Assembly: GCF_002288925.2 (NCBI RefSeq)
Contig: NW_022098000.1
Location: forward strand, 549,149 to 613,148
Source of the DNA: Delphinapterus leucas
Taxonomy: Eukaryota > Chordata > Mammalia > Artiodactyla > Monodontidae
Reading direction: 5' to 3'
DNA length: 64,000 bases
Shown: positions 35,111 through 46,059 of the stretch, piece after piece
How the letters are laid out: every line of letters begins with the position of its first letter
How positions within the stretch are numbered: the stretch's first letter is position 1
The notes under the pieces: model-generated
The model's database searches: none
The model's input: only the letters and a program-made list of their open reading frames with translations
Told to the model about the DNA's origin: nothing
Made by a program: the position numbers and the translations under genes

Positions 35111-36737
35111 TGTATTATTTGTAAATAATTACAAATATTTCTGTAATTAATGCAGGAATATATGCCTGTGTCACTCTATAAATACACACAGACACATATA
35201 TACACTTCCACTGCAGAATCAGATGAGTTTTACTTATTTGCTAGAAATATAAAATCACATAAAATATTCCTTTCTGTTCAGGTCACGTGGCAGAGAAGCA
35301 AAATAGTAGCACAGCAATAAAAGTTTTACCTAGGATTTATTTTTATCAAGTGTTTACTAAGGTAAATTTTTTCACACCCATGTCTGTGGTTTTATTTCAG
35401 CCATGTTGTCCTTAGCAGTTAAAGTCTTATCTACATTCTATAAAGCATATTTTATAGTGGAATACATTATTATTGATGTTGTTGCTATTAAATGTTTTCA
35501 TTTTCTTTCATGTTTTAAAGGAGCAATGAAAATATTCAAAGCAGAAACAAACATGATGGATCATCCAAAAAGTAATCAATATAGAAACAGGACTTTGTAA
35601 TGGGTAATATCAGTAAATTAAACCTAATGGAAACTTAATAGAACCAAATTTTTTCTTGCTAGATTTTCAAATACTTATGCTGGTACCTAACATGCTCACA
35701 GGAAAGAAAGAAACCAGTATGAACAGGAAAAAATGTCCAAATACATGGGAATGAAAAATATACACCTATTTGCTTTAAAAAAATATGGAGAGACTACACT
35801 TGACTCTGGGTATGCAAAGCTGACTAGGATATTTCTCTGGCCCATGGAAGCTAACAGTTTAATGAGAGAAACAGAAAATTTCAATAAAATATGTTTTATG
35901 GTTAAGGAAGGAGACCCTGCCTAATCTAAATCTTAAAGAATGTGTGAGGAAAAAAAAAAAAAGAAAGTGTGAGAGAATAAAAGCATGAAAAATGAAGTGT
36001 CTGTTGTAAGACTTTGAGATATCTGGAGAACATATAACAAAAAAAAATTAAAGAATATATGAAAATACAGACATACTTTTTGAATAAATCTCTATAAATA
36101 GTTATTTTAACACAGAATACTAACACAGAGAAAATTGCTATCACTTTATAAAATGGGAAAATGATGTAGTTCAGATGCAAAATAAATCACTTAAAATATC
36201 CAAGTTGATAATAGTTTTTAGCTTATTTTTCTTTGGGGATCAAGTGAGTTGTTTAATATCACTGAAGCATTTCAAAAAATAAGTGAAATTCTCTTAGATT
36301 TGCAGATAAGTGTTTGAAATTGCTTCAGGTAAGAGGATCTGAGTGAAATAGAGCAGAGATAAAATGAGGGAATGATATAGTGGATGGGATCCGGTGATAC
36401 AGCTGAAGAAAGAACAGGGATCCAGTCAGGGAATTAAAGAAAATGTGCACACACATATAGAAACATCCTATGGAGGACACAGAAAAAAATGAAAAGATTT
36501 GACAGCAACCTACACAGAGGACTAAAAAGAATAAAAGTACAGAATTACATGTTTTGGGAGAAAAAGACCAGTAATTGATTTTTTATGAAAATAGAGGAGA
36601 CATCAGAAAGTGCAACAGAGTAATCCCAAAGGGTAAAATTCATGGGAAATAATTGGAGGACAGCTCATATGTGCTTGTAAATGTGACCATCCTGTTACAG
36701 GTAACTCCTTGTGTATGTTAAGTATCAAATTCAAAGT
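35111..36737. other. Intron 3' of the KHDRBS2 exon, no assigned repeat
   Basis: Transcribed on the minus strand, so this lies downstream of the exon. It is AT-rich. A weak L2-like antisense phrase appears near 35810-35870, not enough to call. No further coding exon was seen. Confidence 0.5.
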
Positions 36738-36743
36738 TCATAC
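36738..36743 (-). other. Splice donor site of the KHDRBS2 exon
   Basis: On the minus strand the exon ends GCAAAG and the intron starts GTATGA. The invariant GT is at 36742-36743. The exon-side AAG and intronic GTATG are a reasonable U1 match. Confidence 0.9.
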
Positions 36744-36860
36744 CTTTGCTTTATCTCTCATTGATCCTTTGCCCAGGATAGACATTTTAGCACCTGTTTC
36801 TTCCTGTAGCCTCTTCAAGGAGTTTCCTCTTGGTCCAAGCAATTTCCCCACAAAATTGAA
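36744..36860 (-). CDS. KHDRBS2: KHDRBS2 (SLM1) internal exon, core of the KH domain (partial CDS)
   Basis: KHDRBS2 is a STAR-family (Sam68-like) RNA-binding protein that acts in the nucleus, binds U/A-rich RNA and regulates alternative splicing, mainly in brain (established for the family). Read on the minus strand, this 117-bp exon encodes exactly 39 residues in phase 0, from [12 protein letters not shown] to [10 protein letters not shown], with no stop. It contains the KH GxxG loop as GPRG (residues 9-12 of the exon). The segment [13 protein letters not shown] separates paralogues: KHDRBS1 has ISVLG and KHDRBS3 has a different LQE-T segment, so KHDRBS2 fits best. The exon has an AG acceptor at 36861-36862 and a GT donor at 36742-36743. 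No poly-A, TSD or joined exon is present, so it is not a processed copy. By the protein order it is probably the third coding exon. The preceding and following coding exons were not found in this window. Confidence 0.95.
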
Positions 36861-36882
36861 CTAGGAAACAAAATCAATAGAA
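36861..36882 (-). other. Splice acceptor and pyrimidine tract of the KHDRBS2 exon
   Basis: On the minus strand the intron ends in TTGATTTTGTTTCCTAG before the exon's TTC. The AG is at 36861-36862. The tract is T-rich but short, and TTGAT about 15-20 nt upstream could serve as a branch region (inference). Confidence 0.85.
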
Positions 36883-36989
36883 TGTCTGTTTTAAACAGAG
36901 AAAAGTAATAATTTACATCAAGCAAAACTGATGGGTTATGGGTTTTTCAATCTTTACCATGGAGAAGAGTTATGCCATTCACATATCCA

Positions 36990-37036
36990 AACACACAGAC
37001 ACACACACACACACACAGACACACACACACACACAG
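36990..37036. repeat. (CA)n microsatellite, read as (UG)n in the KHDRBS2 pre-mRNA
   Basis: An almost pure CA tract interrupted twice by CAGA. In the transcript (minus strand) it becomes a UG repeat about 130-180 nt upstream of the exon's 3' splice site. Long UG repeats are known ligands for TDP-43 and CELF proteins. Any effect on this exon is inference. Confidence 0.95.
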
Positions 37037-37039
37037 AGA

Positions 37040-37860
37040 AAACCATCTCAGACCTCCGAGATCAGATCCACTTTTAAAAAGACACTTCTTTCCAAAGGAA
37101 TGCCAAAGTCAGTAATATTTTGAACATATCATTTACTCATATAATCACATAGATAAATAAATTACTCAAGAATGAAATTAGGGAGAAGCACTAGGGTTTA
37201 CAAAATTTTTAAAGGCTTTTTCTCTCCAATCAGATTATTGAAATAAAAAACAATTTTAACATGTCTATGCACATTCAAAATTGTAAAAGTAAATATTTTT
37301 AATTTTTTAAAGTAAAATTTAATATTTATGTTTGATAAGTATTGTCTATGCCTATAACATTCCATTCCAAATTTAATGATTGGAAATAAAGAGATTCAAC
37401 TGTTCTTCGATCTTACCTTCTCTATGTTAAAGAGTTGTTCTAAGGATCAGCAAATAAAAGATGTGAACACATACAGAAAAGTTTAAAATGTTAGATAGAG
37501 TATATATAAAAAACCATTTGCCTAAATGGAAAATTCTGGGAGTGCGGGGATCTATCTAATTTATTTAATAATCCTAAAATATGGTTAAAAACAAGGGAAC
37601 TAAAAGCAGTTATCAGAGTATGTTGCCAGCTACTAAAGGCACAGCACCACACCAAATGACTCAGGCAATCACTCACTCATTAATTTTAAAAATACAAAAG
37701 GCTTAAAATTGCACTAAAAACTATGTTGGGCACATGAAACAGAGAAAAATAAAATTAGGTAACTGTCTTCTAAATCAGAGTTATTCTATTTTTTAAACCT
37801 GTGATCCCAGTGTAAGAAATAAACCACATTTAATGGTAAAAGATTAAATGCTTTTCCCCT
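37040..37860. other. Intron 5' of the KHDRBS2 exon, no assigned repeat
   Basis: AT-rich sequence. I see no coding exon or confident repeat. Confidence 0.5.
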
Positions 37861-37884
37861 AAATCCAGGATAAAGTCAAGATAC

Positions 37885-38018
37885 CTGTTCTTACCACAGC
37901 TATTTAGTGCTGTACAGGAGTGTGGATTGCCATATCTATAGGCAAGTAAGGTAAACAGAACAATATAAAGTTCAGAAAGACCATGCTTATATGGTCAAAC
38001 TGATTTTCAACAAAAGTG
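37885..38018 (+). mobile_element. L1 ORF2 fragment (late region)
   Basis: CCATGCTTATATGGTCAAAC followed by TGATTTTCAACAAAAGTGCC matches the L1 ORF2 text just 3' of the RT domain. It is joined directly to a piece that belongs upstream of it in L1, at 38020. Confidence 0.65.
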
Positions 38019-38019
38019 C

Positions 38020-38405
38020 CACATACATAATAAAGGCCATATATGACAAACCCACACCTGATAACATTATATTTAAAAGTGAAAAGCTGAAATCATTCCC
38101 TCTAAGATCAGGATGCCCACTCTCACCGCTTTTATTCAACCTAGTTTTGGAAGTCCCAGCCACAGCAACCAGAGAAGAAAAGGAAATAGAAAGAATCCAA
38201 ATTGGAAAGGAAAAAGTAAAACTGTCACTGTTTCCAGATGACATGATACTATACATAGAAAATCCTAAAGATGCCACCAGAAAACTACTAGAGCTCATCA
38301 ATGAATTCTGTAAAGTTAAAGGATAACAAAATTAATATACAGAAATCTTTGCATTTCTATACACTAACAATGAAATATCAGAAAGAGAAATTAAGGGAAC
38401 AATCC
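38020..38405 (+). mobile_element. L1 ORF2 fragment (reverse transcriptase core)
   Basis: Plus-strand L1 RT segment. Translation reads [24 protein letters not shown] and [16 protein letters not shown]. The catalytic loop normally read as FADD appears as FPDD. A 111-residue open frame (37991-38326) crosses from the preceding fragment and stops at an early TAA, so it is a dead remnant. It ends near ATCCCATTTACCATTGCA at 38402-38419. Confidence 0.85.
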
Positions 38406-38424
38406 CATTTACCATTGCATTCTT

Positions 38425-38519
38425 CCTGGTTCAGTCTTGGGAGATTGTACACAACTCTGTTGTGGTTTAAGCCACTAAGTTGGTGGTAATTGTTACAGCA
38501 ACAGTAGAAAACTAATATA
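38425..38519 (+). repeat. MaLR (MLT1/MST-like) LTR 3' end
   Basis: CTGTTGTGGTTTAAGCCACT, AAGTTGGTGGTAATTGTTAC and AGAAAACTAATATAC keep the order of the 3' terminus of mammalian MaLR LTRs. Only about 95 bp are recognisable, abutting the L1 fragment. Confidence 0.6.
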
Positions 38520-38930
38520 CTAAGGAAAGAAGGAACTGTCTAATGTAGAGCATAACAGCCTCTCCATAATAAGAACAGTGAAATTGCTTTGTACACCATA
38601 GCAAAAAAATAAATACAGGTGGATTATAGACTTAGGTCTGAAAGGTAAATTTTAGAATTTCCTCATAAGAGAAATTATAAGGAAATAATGTCTAAGAGTT
38701 CTAAAACAAGATGTAAAAATATGCTAAGAGTAGAATAAAAGCCTGATTAAATTAAGAATATCTGTTTATTAAAATATACCATAGGAAAGGCAAAAAATAT
38801 AAGTCACAAATTTGGAGACTATTTACATTATATGTTAAAAATAAATCATTAGTTTACAATCCCAAGTATAAAACTGTAAGGAAAAGACAAACAAAAGATA
38901 ATAGGTATAATCATGAAGAAGGAAGAGAAC
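38520..38930. other. Unassigned intronic sequence
   Basis: AT-rich. It may include more old L1 text but none I can place. Confidence 0.4.
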
Positions 38931-38934
38931 GGCC

Positions 38935-39240
38935 AAAGAAAAAGTGAGAATATTCAACCTTATTAACAGTTAAACAAAAATCAAATTAAGACCACAGTGA
39001 GATCCCATTTCACACACACTATGGCGGTAGAAATAAGGAGTCAGAAACCAAACACTGACCAGAATGTGGAGCCACAGAGACTCATATACACTGCTTGTAG
39101 GACTGTGAGTAAGTACAACCCTGCTGGCATCGTCCTGTAAATCTGTAAATGCGTTTAACCCATGCCTCACATACCCATTCCCAGGTATATTCTCTAGAGA
39201 AATCTTAGCATGTGTACAAGAATGTTCAAAGTCTCAAGGC
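38935..39240 (+). mobile_element. Old L1 (L1M-type) ORF2 terminal fragment
   Basis: ATTCAACCTTATTAACAG, AAGACCACAGTGAGATCCC, CAGAATGTGGAGCCACAGAG and TGTGTACAAGAATGTTC follow the order of an ancient L1 ORF2 end. Heavily diverged. Confidence 0.65.
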
Positions 39241-39259
39241 TTGTAGGAACAAAAATAAC

Positions 39260-39700
39260 TGGGGAAAATCATCAATTCAGTGGTGGTGTGCCCTCACCTG
39301 GACACCACACTAACATGTGTCCACACCTCAGACACGTGCACAGGACTCCTTACGATGTGCTTCCTTTGGTGCTGGATTCTGCCAGTGACAGAAGGTTGCA
39401 TGAGATTTAGAAGGTGAACATGAACTGCAGTCCATTACTCCTGGCAAATCACGGTGGTCAGACACGGCTGCTTACTGACCTCTACATGAGTCCTACTCTG
39501 TTGATACGGCAGCCCCACAGACCACTCCACAGGCCCAGTCCCAGGGCCTTGCAGGCGTGGGGCTCAGATCTTCATGTCCCCTGGTGGCAGCCTTCCTAAT
39601 GTCCCTTCCCCTGTCTTCCAAGAGTCATGTCAGTCCTGAATTACACATTATAACTATTATGTAGAGAGTGGATTCTATTTTCCCATCAGAATCATGACTG
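39260..39700. other. GC-richer unassigned block inside an old L1
   Basis: This roughly 440-bp stretch separates two parts of an old L1 and is more GC-rich than the L1. It may be an inserted older element (TSD not found). Small frames at 39210-39410 and 39414-39599 have no recognisable domain. Confidence 0.4.
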
Positions 39701-39719
39701 ATACAAATGAGTAAGTACA

Positions 39720-40165
39720 TTGTCACATACCCATAGTGGAATATTTACAGCAGTGAACATAAATTACCCATAACTATATGAAATCTCATGAACAAATTCT
39801 AGGAATAAAACTTTGAGTGAAAAATTCAAGCTCTAGACATATGACACTGTTTTTATAAAACTCAACAAAGTTCAATATTTTTTTAATTATGAATATATGC
39901 ATGAGTAGTACATCCAATTTTTAAATAACAGGTATAATAATAAACACAAAATTCAAGATCTTAGTAACTCTGGGAATGGAATGGATAGTAGGGAATGTGA
40001 TCAAAGGGAAACGAACAGGTTGTGTCAAAGCAATAGGTAATATTTTAGACTGTTACTTAGAGGTTCATGAGTGTTCATTTTATTTTTTCACACTCTACTC
40101 GAAAATTATACATATACTTTGAATCGCTTGACTATTGTATAACTTTTAAAAGAAATCAAATAGAG
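39720..40165 (+). mobile_element. Old L1 3'UTR-like continuation
   Basis: CATAGTGGAATATTTACAGC, AGTGAACATAAATTACCC and a CTAGACATATGACACTG segment resemble the 3' end of L1M elements and continue the L1 text seen before 39240. Diverged, no poly-A. Confidence 0.5.
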
Positions 40166-40890
40166 CAATCCAGTTGAGTAAAATTTGATTGGACTTCTAG
40201 TACTCTGTACATAACCTTCTTGTCCCTTTGCAGGTAGTAGTAAAGCTTCAAATTCAAAAATACCAAAGCACTCAAAGTGATGTCTCCATTGGGGTGCTTA
40301 TGACTCTGAGAGGAAGAGGTAGCATTTCAGGCAGTCTTGGCTGGAGACAGGTTACTGACAAAATATATACATAGTCCCAACTCTCAGAAGTTTGTCCTCT
40401 GCCTTGATTATTGTGACACATTTTTCAACATCTATTTTAATACAGTAGCTTTACTTTTAACCAATGTCCAATTTGAAACCAAATTGTGCTGAAGCTGTAA
40501 GAGAGACATCACCTTCAATTCTTTCACAAACTCTACTTTTTGGAATAGAATACAAACATCCAACAGAACGAGTATGTTGTATAATCAGAGACTTAATTTC
40601 ACAAATTAACAGAAAATATGTTTCTTGATTAACATTAATTATGTAACTTTTTAAAGCAATCAGTTCTTCTTTTAATGTGCTTTTATAATTTATAAATGTG
40701 CAATCTACCATTTGCTTTTGGCAAAAAGTATTTTATTTTTTTAATCATAGTTGAAATTTCCTGAAGTGATTTCATCTCTTCCCTAATATCTGGAGTTTTT
40801 AGAGCCAACACTGGGGAATGGCTCAGAGGACTTTTTTTTTAATACACAACTATTATTTGGATCAGTAAAAATGCCCCAACATCAGTGAAT
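40166..40890. other. Unassigned intronic sequence
   Basis: No gene or confident repeat. The 84-residue minus-strand frame at 40457-40711 lacks any recognisable domain. Confidence 0.5.
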
Positions 40891-40894
40891 ATGT

Positions 40895-41095
40895 AGAGCA
40901 CAATTCTTACGAGCGTGGTTCTGAAGCCCGATTTCGTGGGTTTGTAAATTCACTAGCTGTACCAATTTGGCTATATTGCTTACATTCCCCTAATTTTCAT
41001 TTTTCTTATCTGTAAATAGAGATAATAAAAATAATAATACATGCACAATAAGAGCTCAAAAAATATAGGCTGTTATTATTACATTATTATTGTTT
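40895..41095 (+). repeat. MIR SINE
   Basis: TAAATTCACTAGCTGTACC, then TTTTCTTATCTGTAAATAG, then GATAATAAAAATAATAATAC and an AAGAGCTCAAAAAATA tail: a clear but diverged MIR. Confidence 0.65.
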
Positions 41096-41099
41096 CAGT

Positions 41100-43128
41100 G
41101 GATTGTAATTGTACCTGACACCTCTAGTGAAGTTTGACTTTGGTAATCCTTAATTCTTTTATTATTTTTATATTGTTAATATTTTATTTTTTGTATTTAT
41201 TATGTATTATATTGTTATAACTATTGATCTCTATTACTTGCTACAATTAACCTTTTTTGAAGGTTCACCATGTACCAAGCACACTCTGCTGAGTCCCCCA
41301 CGTGGATGAGCTCATAGCGCATGCGTGTGGGGTGGCAAGAAGGGGCTGCCTATACCACAACCAGGGCGCCTCCCTCCAAACTCCCACAAAGAACACTGCC
41401 AGCCCACCTCTCTCCCTCTTCCTCGCTCAAGTGGACTTGTTTACAGGAAAGCCTGGACACCATTTCTGTTCGAGATTTTAACACATCAGAAGTAATCGTG
41501 AAACTGATCACATATTTTTGAACTTGTGCTTAGGTTTTGGAAATTTATTTTTAGATTAGTTCTGAAAATATCCAGTAGAAAAGTTGTGTTCTGACAAGAC
41601 ATTGTCATTCCTCTGCTTTCAGTCTACGTGCAGTCCCCCTTCAAACAAAGCCAAGTGACATAATCATGACAGGTGAATGGTCAGTTCGCTGACAACGGTT
41701 GGTCCTAACCTTTTCGTTAGAGCAAATCTCTTTTGTACACAGAAAATAACTCAAGAGCTACACAACAGTGCCTTCAATATTTAGCCGCAATTTGGTAACT
41801 TGGGAATCTCTATAGAGTCTTAAGACTCAATAGAGTGAACACTCAATAGAGTGTTTTCAGTATGTTAAATATCTTCAAATAATTTCAAAGTATTTTATCC
41901 ACATGTGTTTTAAGAAAATTAAATTTGTGCATGTAATATTCATTTATGATTAATGTTGAAGTCATTAAGCTGTTGCGTTGTAATAATTTTATATTCAAAA
42001 ATTCTTCTGAGCATTTTAATCAGATTTTAAATTTTTTTCCAAAAGCAAAAATTTAAACTGTGTCAAGTAAAATTAATAGAAAGAACATATTTCAGTGAGT
42101 TTGTAAAGTGACAAAACATAATTTGGGGCAAAGCAAGTGTTTATCATAAAACGAGAGACACTTTAAGAAAAGTATTTTAGAAACATTTTTAACAGAGTGA
42201 ATCCAAGAACATTTTAAATCAGGTGAATATAAATTTAATAATATTGGGCATACATATTTCAAAATTTACCAATTCAACCAGGATACCCTAGAATGTCTTA
42301 TCTATAGACTCCCATTTGCTCTTTCCTTATTATTAATATATTTCCTCATGATTAATAATATCTGACGAATACTTGGATGAAATAAACCTGTTCACAAGTG
42401 GCATTTTTCTAGTCACCTGTTTATAAACTAACTCCAGCAACTCCATTCCTTCTCTACTAGGAGAGGTGCTGTACCTCATCTAGTTTTCCCCTTTGTGGGC
42501 ACCACGTCTATACCTGCTTTGTGCCAAAGGGCAGTGCTGACCATCTGGCCACTTGTGAAGAGTCTCCTGATGCCACCCCTGCTCCTTCTTCTTCTTTCAT
42601 AGGACACAGCTGGACTTGAACGCCCTCACCTCCTGATCCTCAAATTCCTCTTGTCCTCATCTGTTCATACCTGAACACTATTTTTATCTCCATCCTAATC
42701 CTGATTTGGGGATGAATCCCCTTCTTAACTGGTAAGACTTCACAGAGCTTCTGTTCTGCACTTTGGGAACTCAACATTAAATCAGTGTTTACTAGTCCAT
42801 CCTTGTGCTTGCTGCTGTTAAAAAAAAGTAAAGCAATTGGGGCAGACTGCACAAAGAGAGACCACAGTTGCAGATCAAAAAATAGCCTTCTTGTATAAAT
42901 AGACAGGAAAAGACAACATTTCAGGTATTCACCACAGCAATCAACAAAGAACATTAGTAATCAAGGGAATAGAGATTTATTCAATCATAAAAATATCAAG
43001 CTATGTCTGTAGAATTAAATAACACCATTTGGAATTTACATAGGACTCTATCAAAGAAAACTACTTTCAATTTAACAAAATAGACAATGATGAGTATTCA
43101 AGAACATAGGGAAGAAAAATAAGAATGT
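41100..43128. other. Unassigned intronic sequence
   Basis: About 2 kb. AT-rich, with less AT-rich patches at 41270-41450 and 42400-42660. A weak MIR/L2-like phrase at 41262-41320 is noted. No coding exon of KHDRBS2 or other gene was seen; the 104-residue minus frame at 42640-42954 has no domain. Confidence 0.5.
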
Positions 43129-43130
43129 TT

Positions 43131-44023
43131 TATAGAAGTGGTGAGAGTGGGCATCCTTGTCTTGTTCCAGATTTTAGCGGAAAGGCTTTCAACTTTTCAC
43201 CATTGCGTATTATATTGGCTGTGGGTTTGTCATAAATAGTTTTTACTATTTTGAGATATGTTCCCTCTATCCCCACTTCGGTAAGAGTTTTTGTCATGAA
43301 TGGATGTTGAATTCTGTCAAATGTTTTTCTGCATCTATTGAGATGATCATGTGATTTTTGACTTTTCTTTTGTTAATGTGGTGTATCACATTGATTGATC
43401 TGCATATGTTGAACTGTCCTTGTGAACTTGGGATGAATAACACTTGGTCGTGGTGTATGACTTTTTTATGTGTTGTTGGATTTGGTTTGCTAATATTTTG
43501 TTGAGAATTTTTCCATCTATAGTCATCAAAGATATTGGCCTGTAATTTTCTTTTTTGGTGGTGTCTTTGTTTGTCTGGTTTTGGTATCAGCGTGATGGTG
43601 GCTTCATAGAATGTCCTTGGCAGTGTTCCCTCCTGTTCAACTTTCTGGAAGAGTTTGAGAAGGATCAGTATAAGTTCTTCTTTGTATGTTTGGTATAATT
43701 CATCTGTGAAGCCGTCTGGTCTTAGACTTTTGTTTGTAGGGATTTTTAAAATTACAGATTCTATTTCAGTTCTAGTGATTGTTCTGTTCAAATTATCTAT
43801 TTCTTCTTGATTCAGTTTTGTTGGGCTGTATGTTTCTGGAAACTTGTCCATTTCTTCTAGATTGTCAAATTTGTTGGCATATAATTGTTCATAGCATTCC
43901 CTTAGTTTTTTGTAATTCTGTGTTATCAGTTGTTATGTCTCCTTTTTCATTTCTTATTTTGTTTGTGTTCTCTCTCTTTTCTTCTTGGTGAGCCTGGCCA
44001 GAGTCTTGTCAATCTTATTTATC
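43131..44023 (-). mobile_element. Inverted 5' part of a twin-primed L1 (ORF2 RT region)
   Basis: Antisense L1 ORF2. Translation on the minus strand gives a 185-residue frame (43294-43851) reading MDKFPETY, NQEEIDNLNR, YKEELILILLKLFQ, IPKPDKQ and [12 protein letters not shown], which are RT-domain motifs. It is frameshifted in its middle. The right end joins at 44021-44024 to the plus-strand part with a shared ATC. In L1 coordinates the two parts are adjacent with a gap of only about 40 bp, so they are one insertion. Confidence 0.9.
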
Positions 44024-46043
44024 AGACAAGAAAAACAAATAAAACGTATCCAAATTGGAAGGGAAGAGGTAAAATTGTCATTATATGAAATGGTATGATA
44101 CTATATATAGAAAACCATAAAGAATCCACACAAAAACTACTAGAACTGATAAACGAATTCATCAAGGTAGCAGGATACAAGGTTAATATACAGAAATCAG
44201 TTGCATTTATTTACACTTACAATGAAATATCAGAAAGGGAATGTAAAAAACAATACCTTTTAAAATTGCAACACAAAAAATAAAATAGTTAGGAATAAAC
44301 CTCCCCAAGGAAGTGAAAGACTTATACACTGAGAACTAAAAAACATTAATAAAGGAAACTGAAGATGATTCAAAGAAATGAAAATATATGACATGCTCTT
44401 GGATTAGAAGAATTAATATTGTTAAAATGACCATACTACCCAAAGCTATCTACAGATTTAATATGATCCTTATCAAATTACCCATGACCTTTTTCACAAA
44501 ACTAGAACAAATAATCCTAAAGTTCATATGGAACTATAAAAGACCCAGAATTGCTAAGGCAATCCTGAAGAGAAAGAACAAAGCAGGAGGCATAGCCATT
44601 ACAGTCTTCAGACAATACTACAAAGCTACAGTAATCAAAACAGTGTGGTATTGGCACAGAAACAGACATACAGATCAATGGAACAGAATAGAGATCCCAG
44701 AAATAAACCCACACACCTACAGTCAATTAATCTTTGACAAAGGAGGCAAGAATATACAATGGGAAAAAGTCTCTTCAGCAAATGGTTTTGGGAAAGTTGG
44801 ACAGCTGCATGTAAATCAATGACATTAGAACACGCCCTCTCACCATACACAAAAATAAACTCAAAATGGCTTAAAGACTTAAACATAAGACATAGCACCA
44901 TAAAACTCTTAGAAGAGAACACAGGCATAACATTCTCTGACATAAATAGTACAAATGGTTTCTTAGGTCAGCCTACCAAGGAAATAGAAATAAAACCAAA
45001 AATAAACTAATGGGACCTAATCAACTTACAAGATTCTGTAAAGCAAAAGAAACCATAAACAAAGTGAAAAGACAACCTAAAGAATGGGAGAAAATATTTG
45101 CAAATGATGCAACTGACAATGGTTTAATTTCCAAAATATACAAACAGCTCATATGAGTAGACAACAAAAAAAACAAACAACCCAATCAAAAAATGGGCAG
45201 AAGACCTAAAGAGACATTTCTCCAAAGAAGAAATACAGATGTCCAATAGGCACACAAAAAGATGCTCAACATCGCTAATTGTTAGAGAAATGCAAGTCAA
45301 AACTACAATGAGGTACCACATAACACCATTCAGAATGGCCATCGTTAAAAACTCTACAAACAGCAAATGCTGGAGAGGGTGTGGAGAAAAGGTGACCCTC
45401 CTACACTGTTGGTGGGAATGTAAGTTGGTGCAGCCACTGTGGAAAACAGTATGGAGGTTCCTCAGAAAACTAAAAATAGAGTTACCATATGATCCAGCAA
45501 TCCCACTCCTGTGCAAATCCAGACAAAACTATAATTCAAAAAGATACATGCACCCCTATGTTCATAGCAGCACTATTCACAATAGCCAAGACATTTGGAA
45601 ACAAACTAAATGTCCATCAACAGATGAACGGATAAAGAAGATGGGGTACATATGTAAAATGGAATACTACTCAGCCATAAAAAGAAGGAAATAATGCCAT
45701 TTGCAGCAGCATGGATGCAACTAGAGATTATCATACTAAGTGGAGTAAGTCAGAAAGAGAAAGACAAATACTATATGATATCACTTATATGTGGAATCTA
45801 AAATATGACACAAATGAACCTATTAATGAAACGGAATCAGAGACATAGAGAATAGACTGGTGGTTGCCAAGGGGGAGAGGGTGGGAGAGCGTAGGAGTGG
45901 GAGTTTGGGATTAGCAAATGCAAATTGGTATTATAGAATGGATAAACAATAAGGTCCTACTGTATAGCACAGGGAACTATATTCAAAATCCTGTGATAAA
46001 CCATAACGGAAAGGAATATGAAAGAGAATATATATACATATAC
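44023..46043 (+). mobile_element. L1 3' half of the same twin-primed element
   Basis: Plus-strand L1 from the RT palm to the 3'UTR: AGACAAGAAAAACAAATAA, the CAAATTGGAAGGGAAGAGG word, then ORF2 frames of 144 and 151 residues (44388-44822 and 45239-45694) with [10 protein letters not shown] and [16 protein letters not shown]. The FADD catalytic word is destroyed near 44082. The 3'UTR words AGGGAACTATATTC and GTGATAAACC are present, but the element stops at about 46043 without the canonical tail or poly-A. Confidence 0.92.
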
Positions 46044-46059
46044 ATTCTCTTTCATATTC
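46014..46059. repeat. Perfect 16-bp inverted repeat (hairpin) at L1 3' break
   Basis: GAATATGAAAGAGAAT at 46014-46029 is exactly complementary to ATTCTCTTTCATATTC at 46044-46059, with a 14-nt TA-rich loop. The left arm is L1 3'UTR; the right arm is not expected there. Confidence 0.95.

Noticed and set aside
36744..36860. KH exon as a processed pseudogene
   Set aside because: Both splice sites are intact, sequence outside is intronic and no adjoining exon, poly-A or TSD is present.
43294..43851. 185-residue minus-strand open frame, longest in the window
   Set aside because: It is the L1 ORF2 reverse-transcriptase region of a twin-primed, broken element; a frameshift scrambles its middle.
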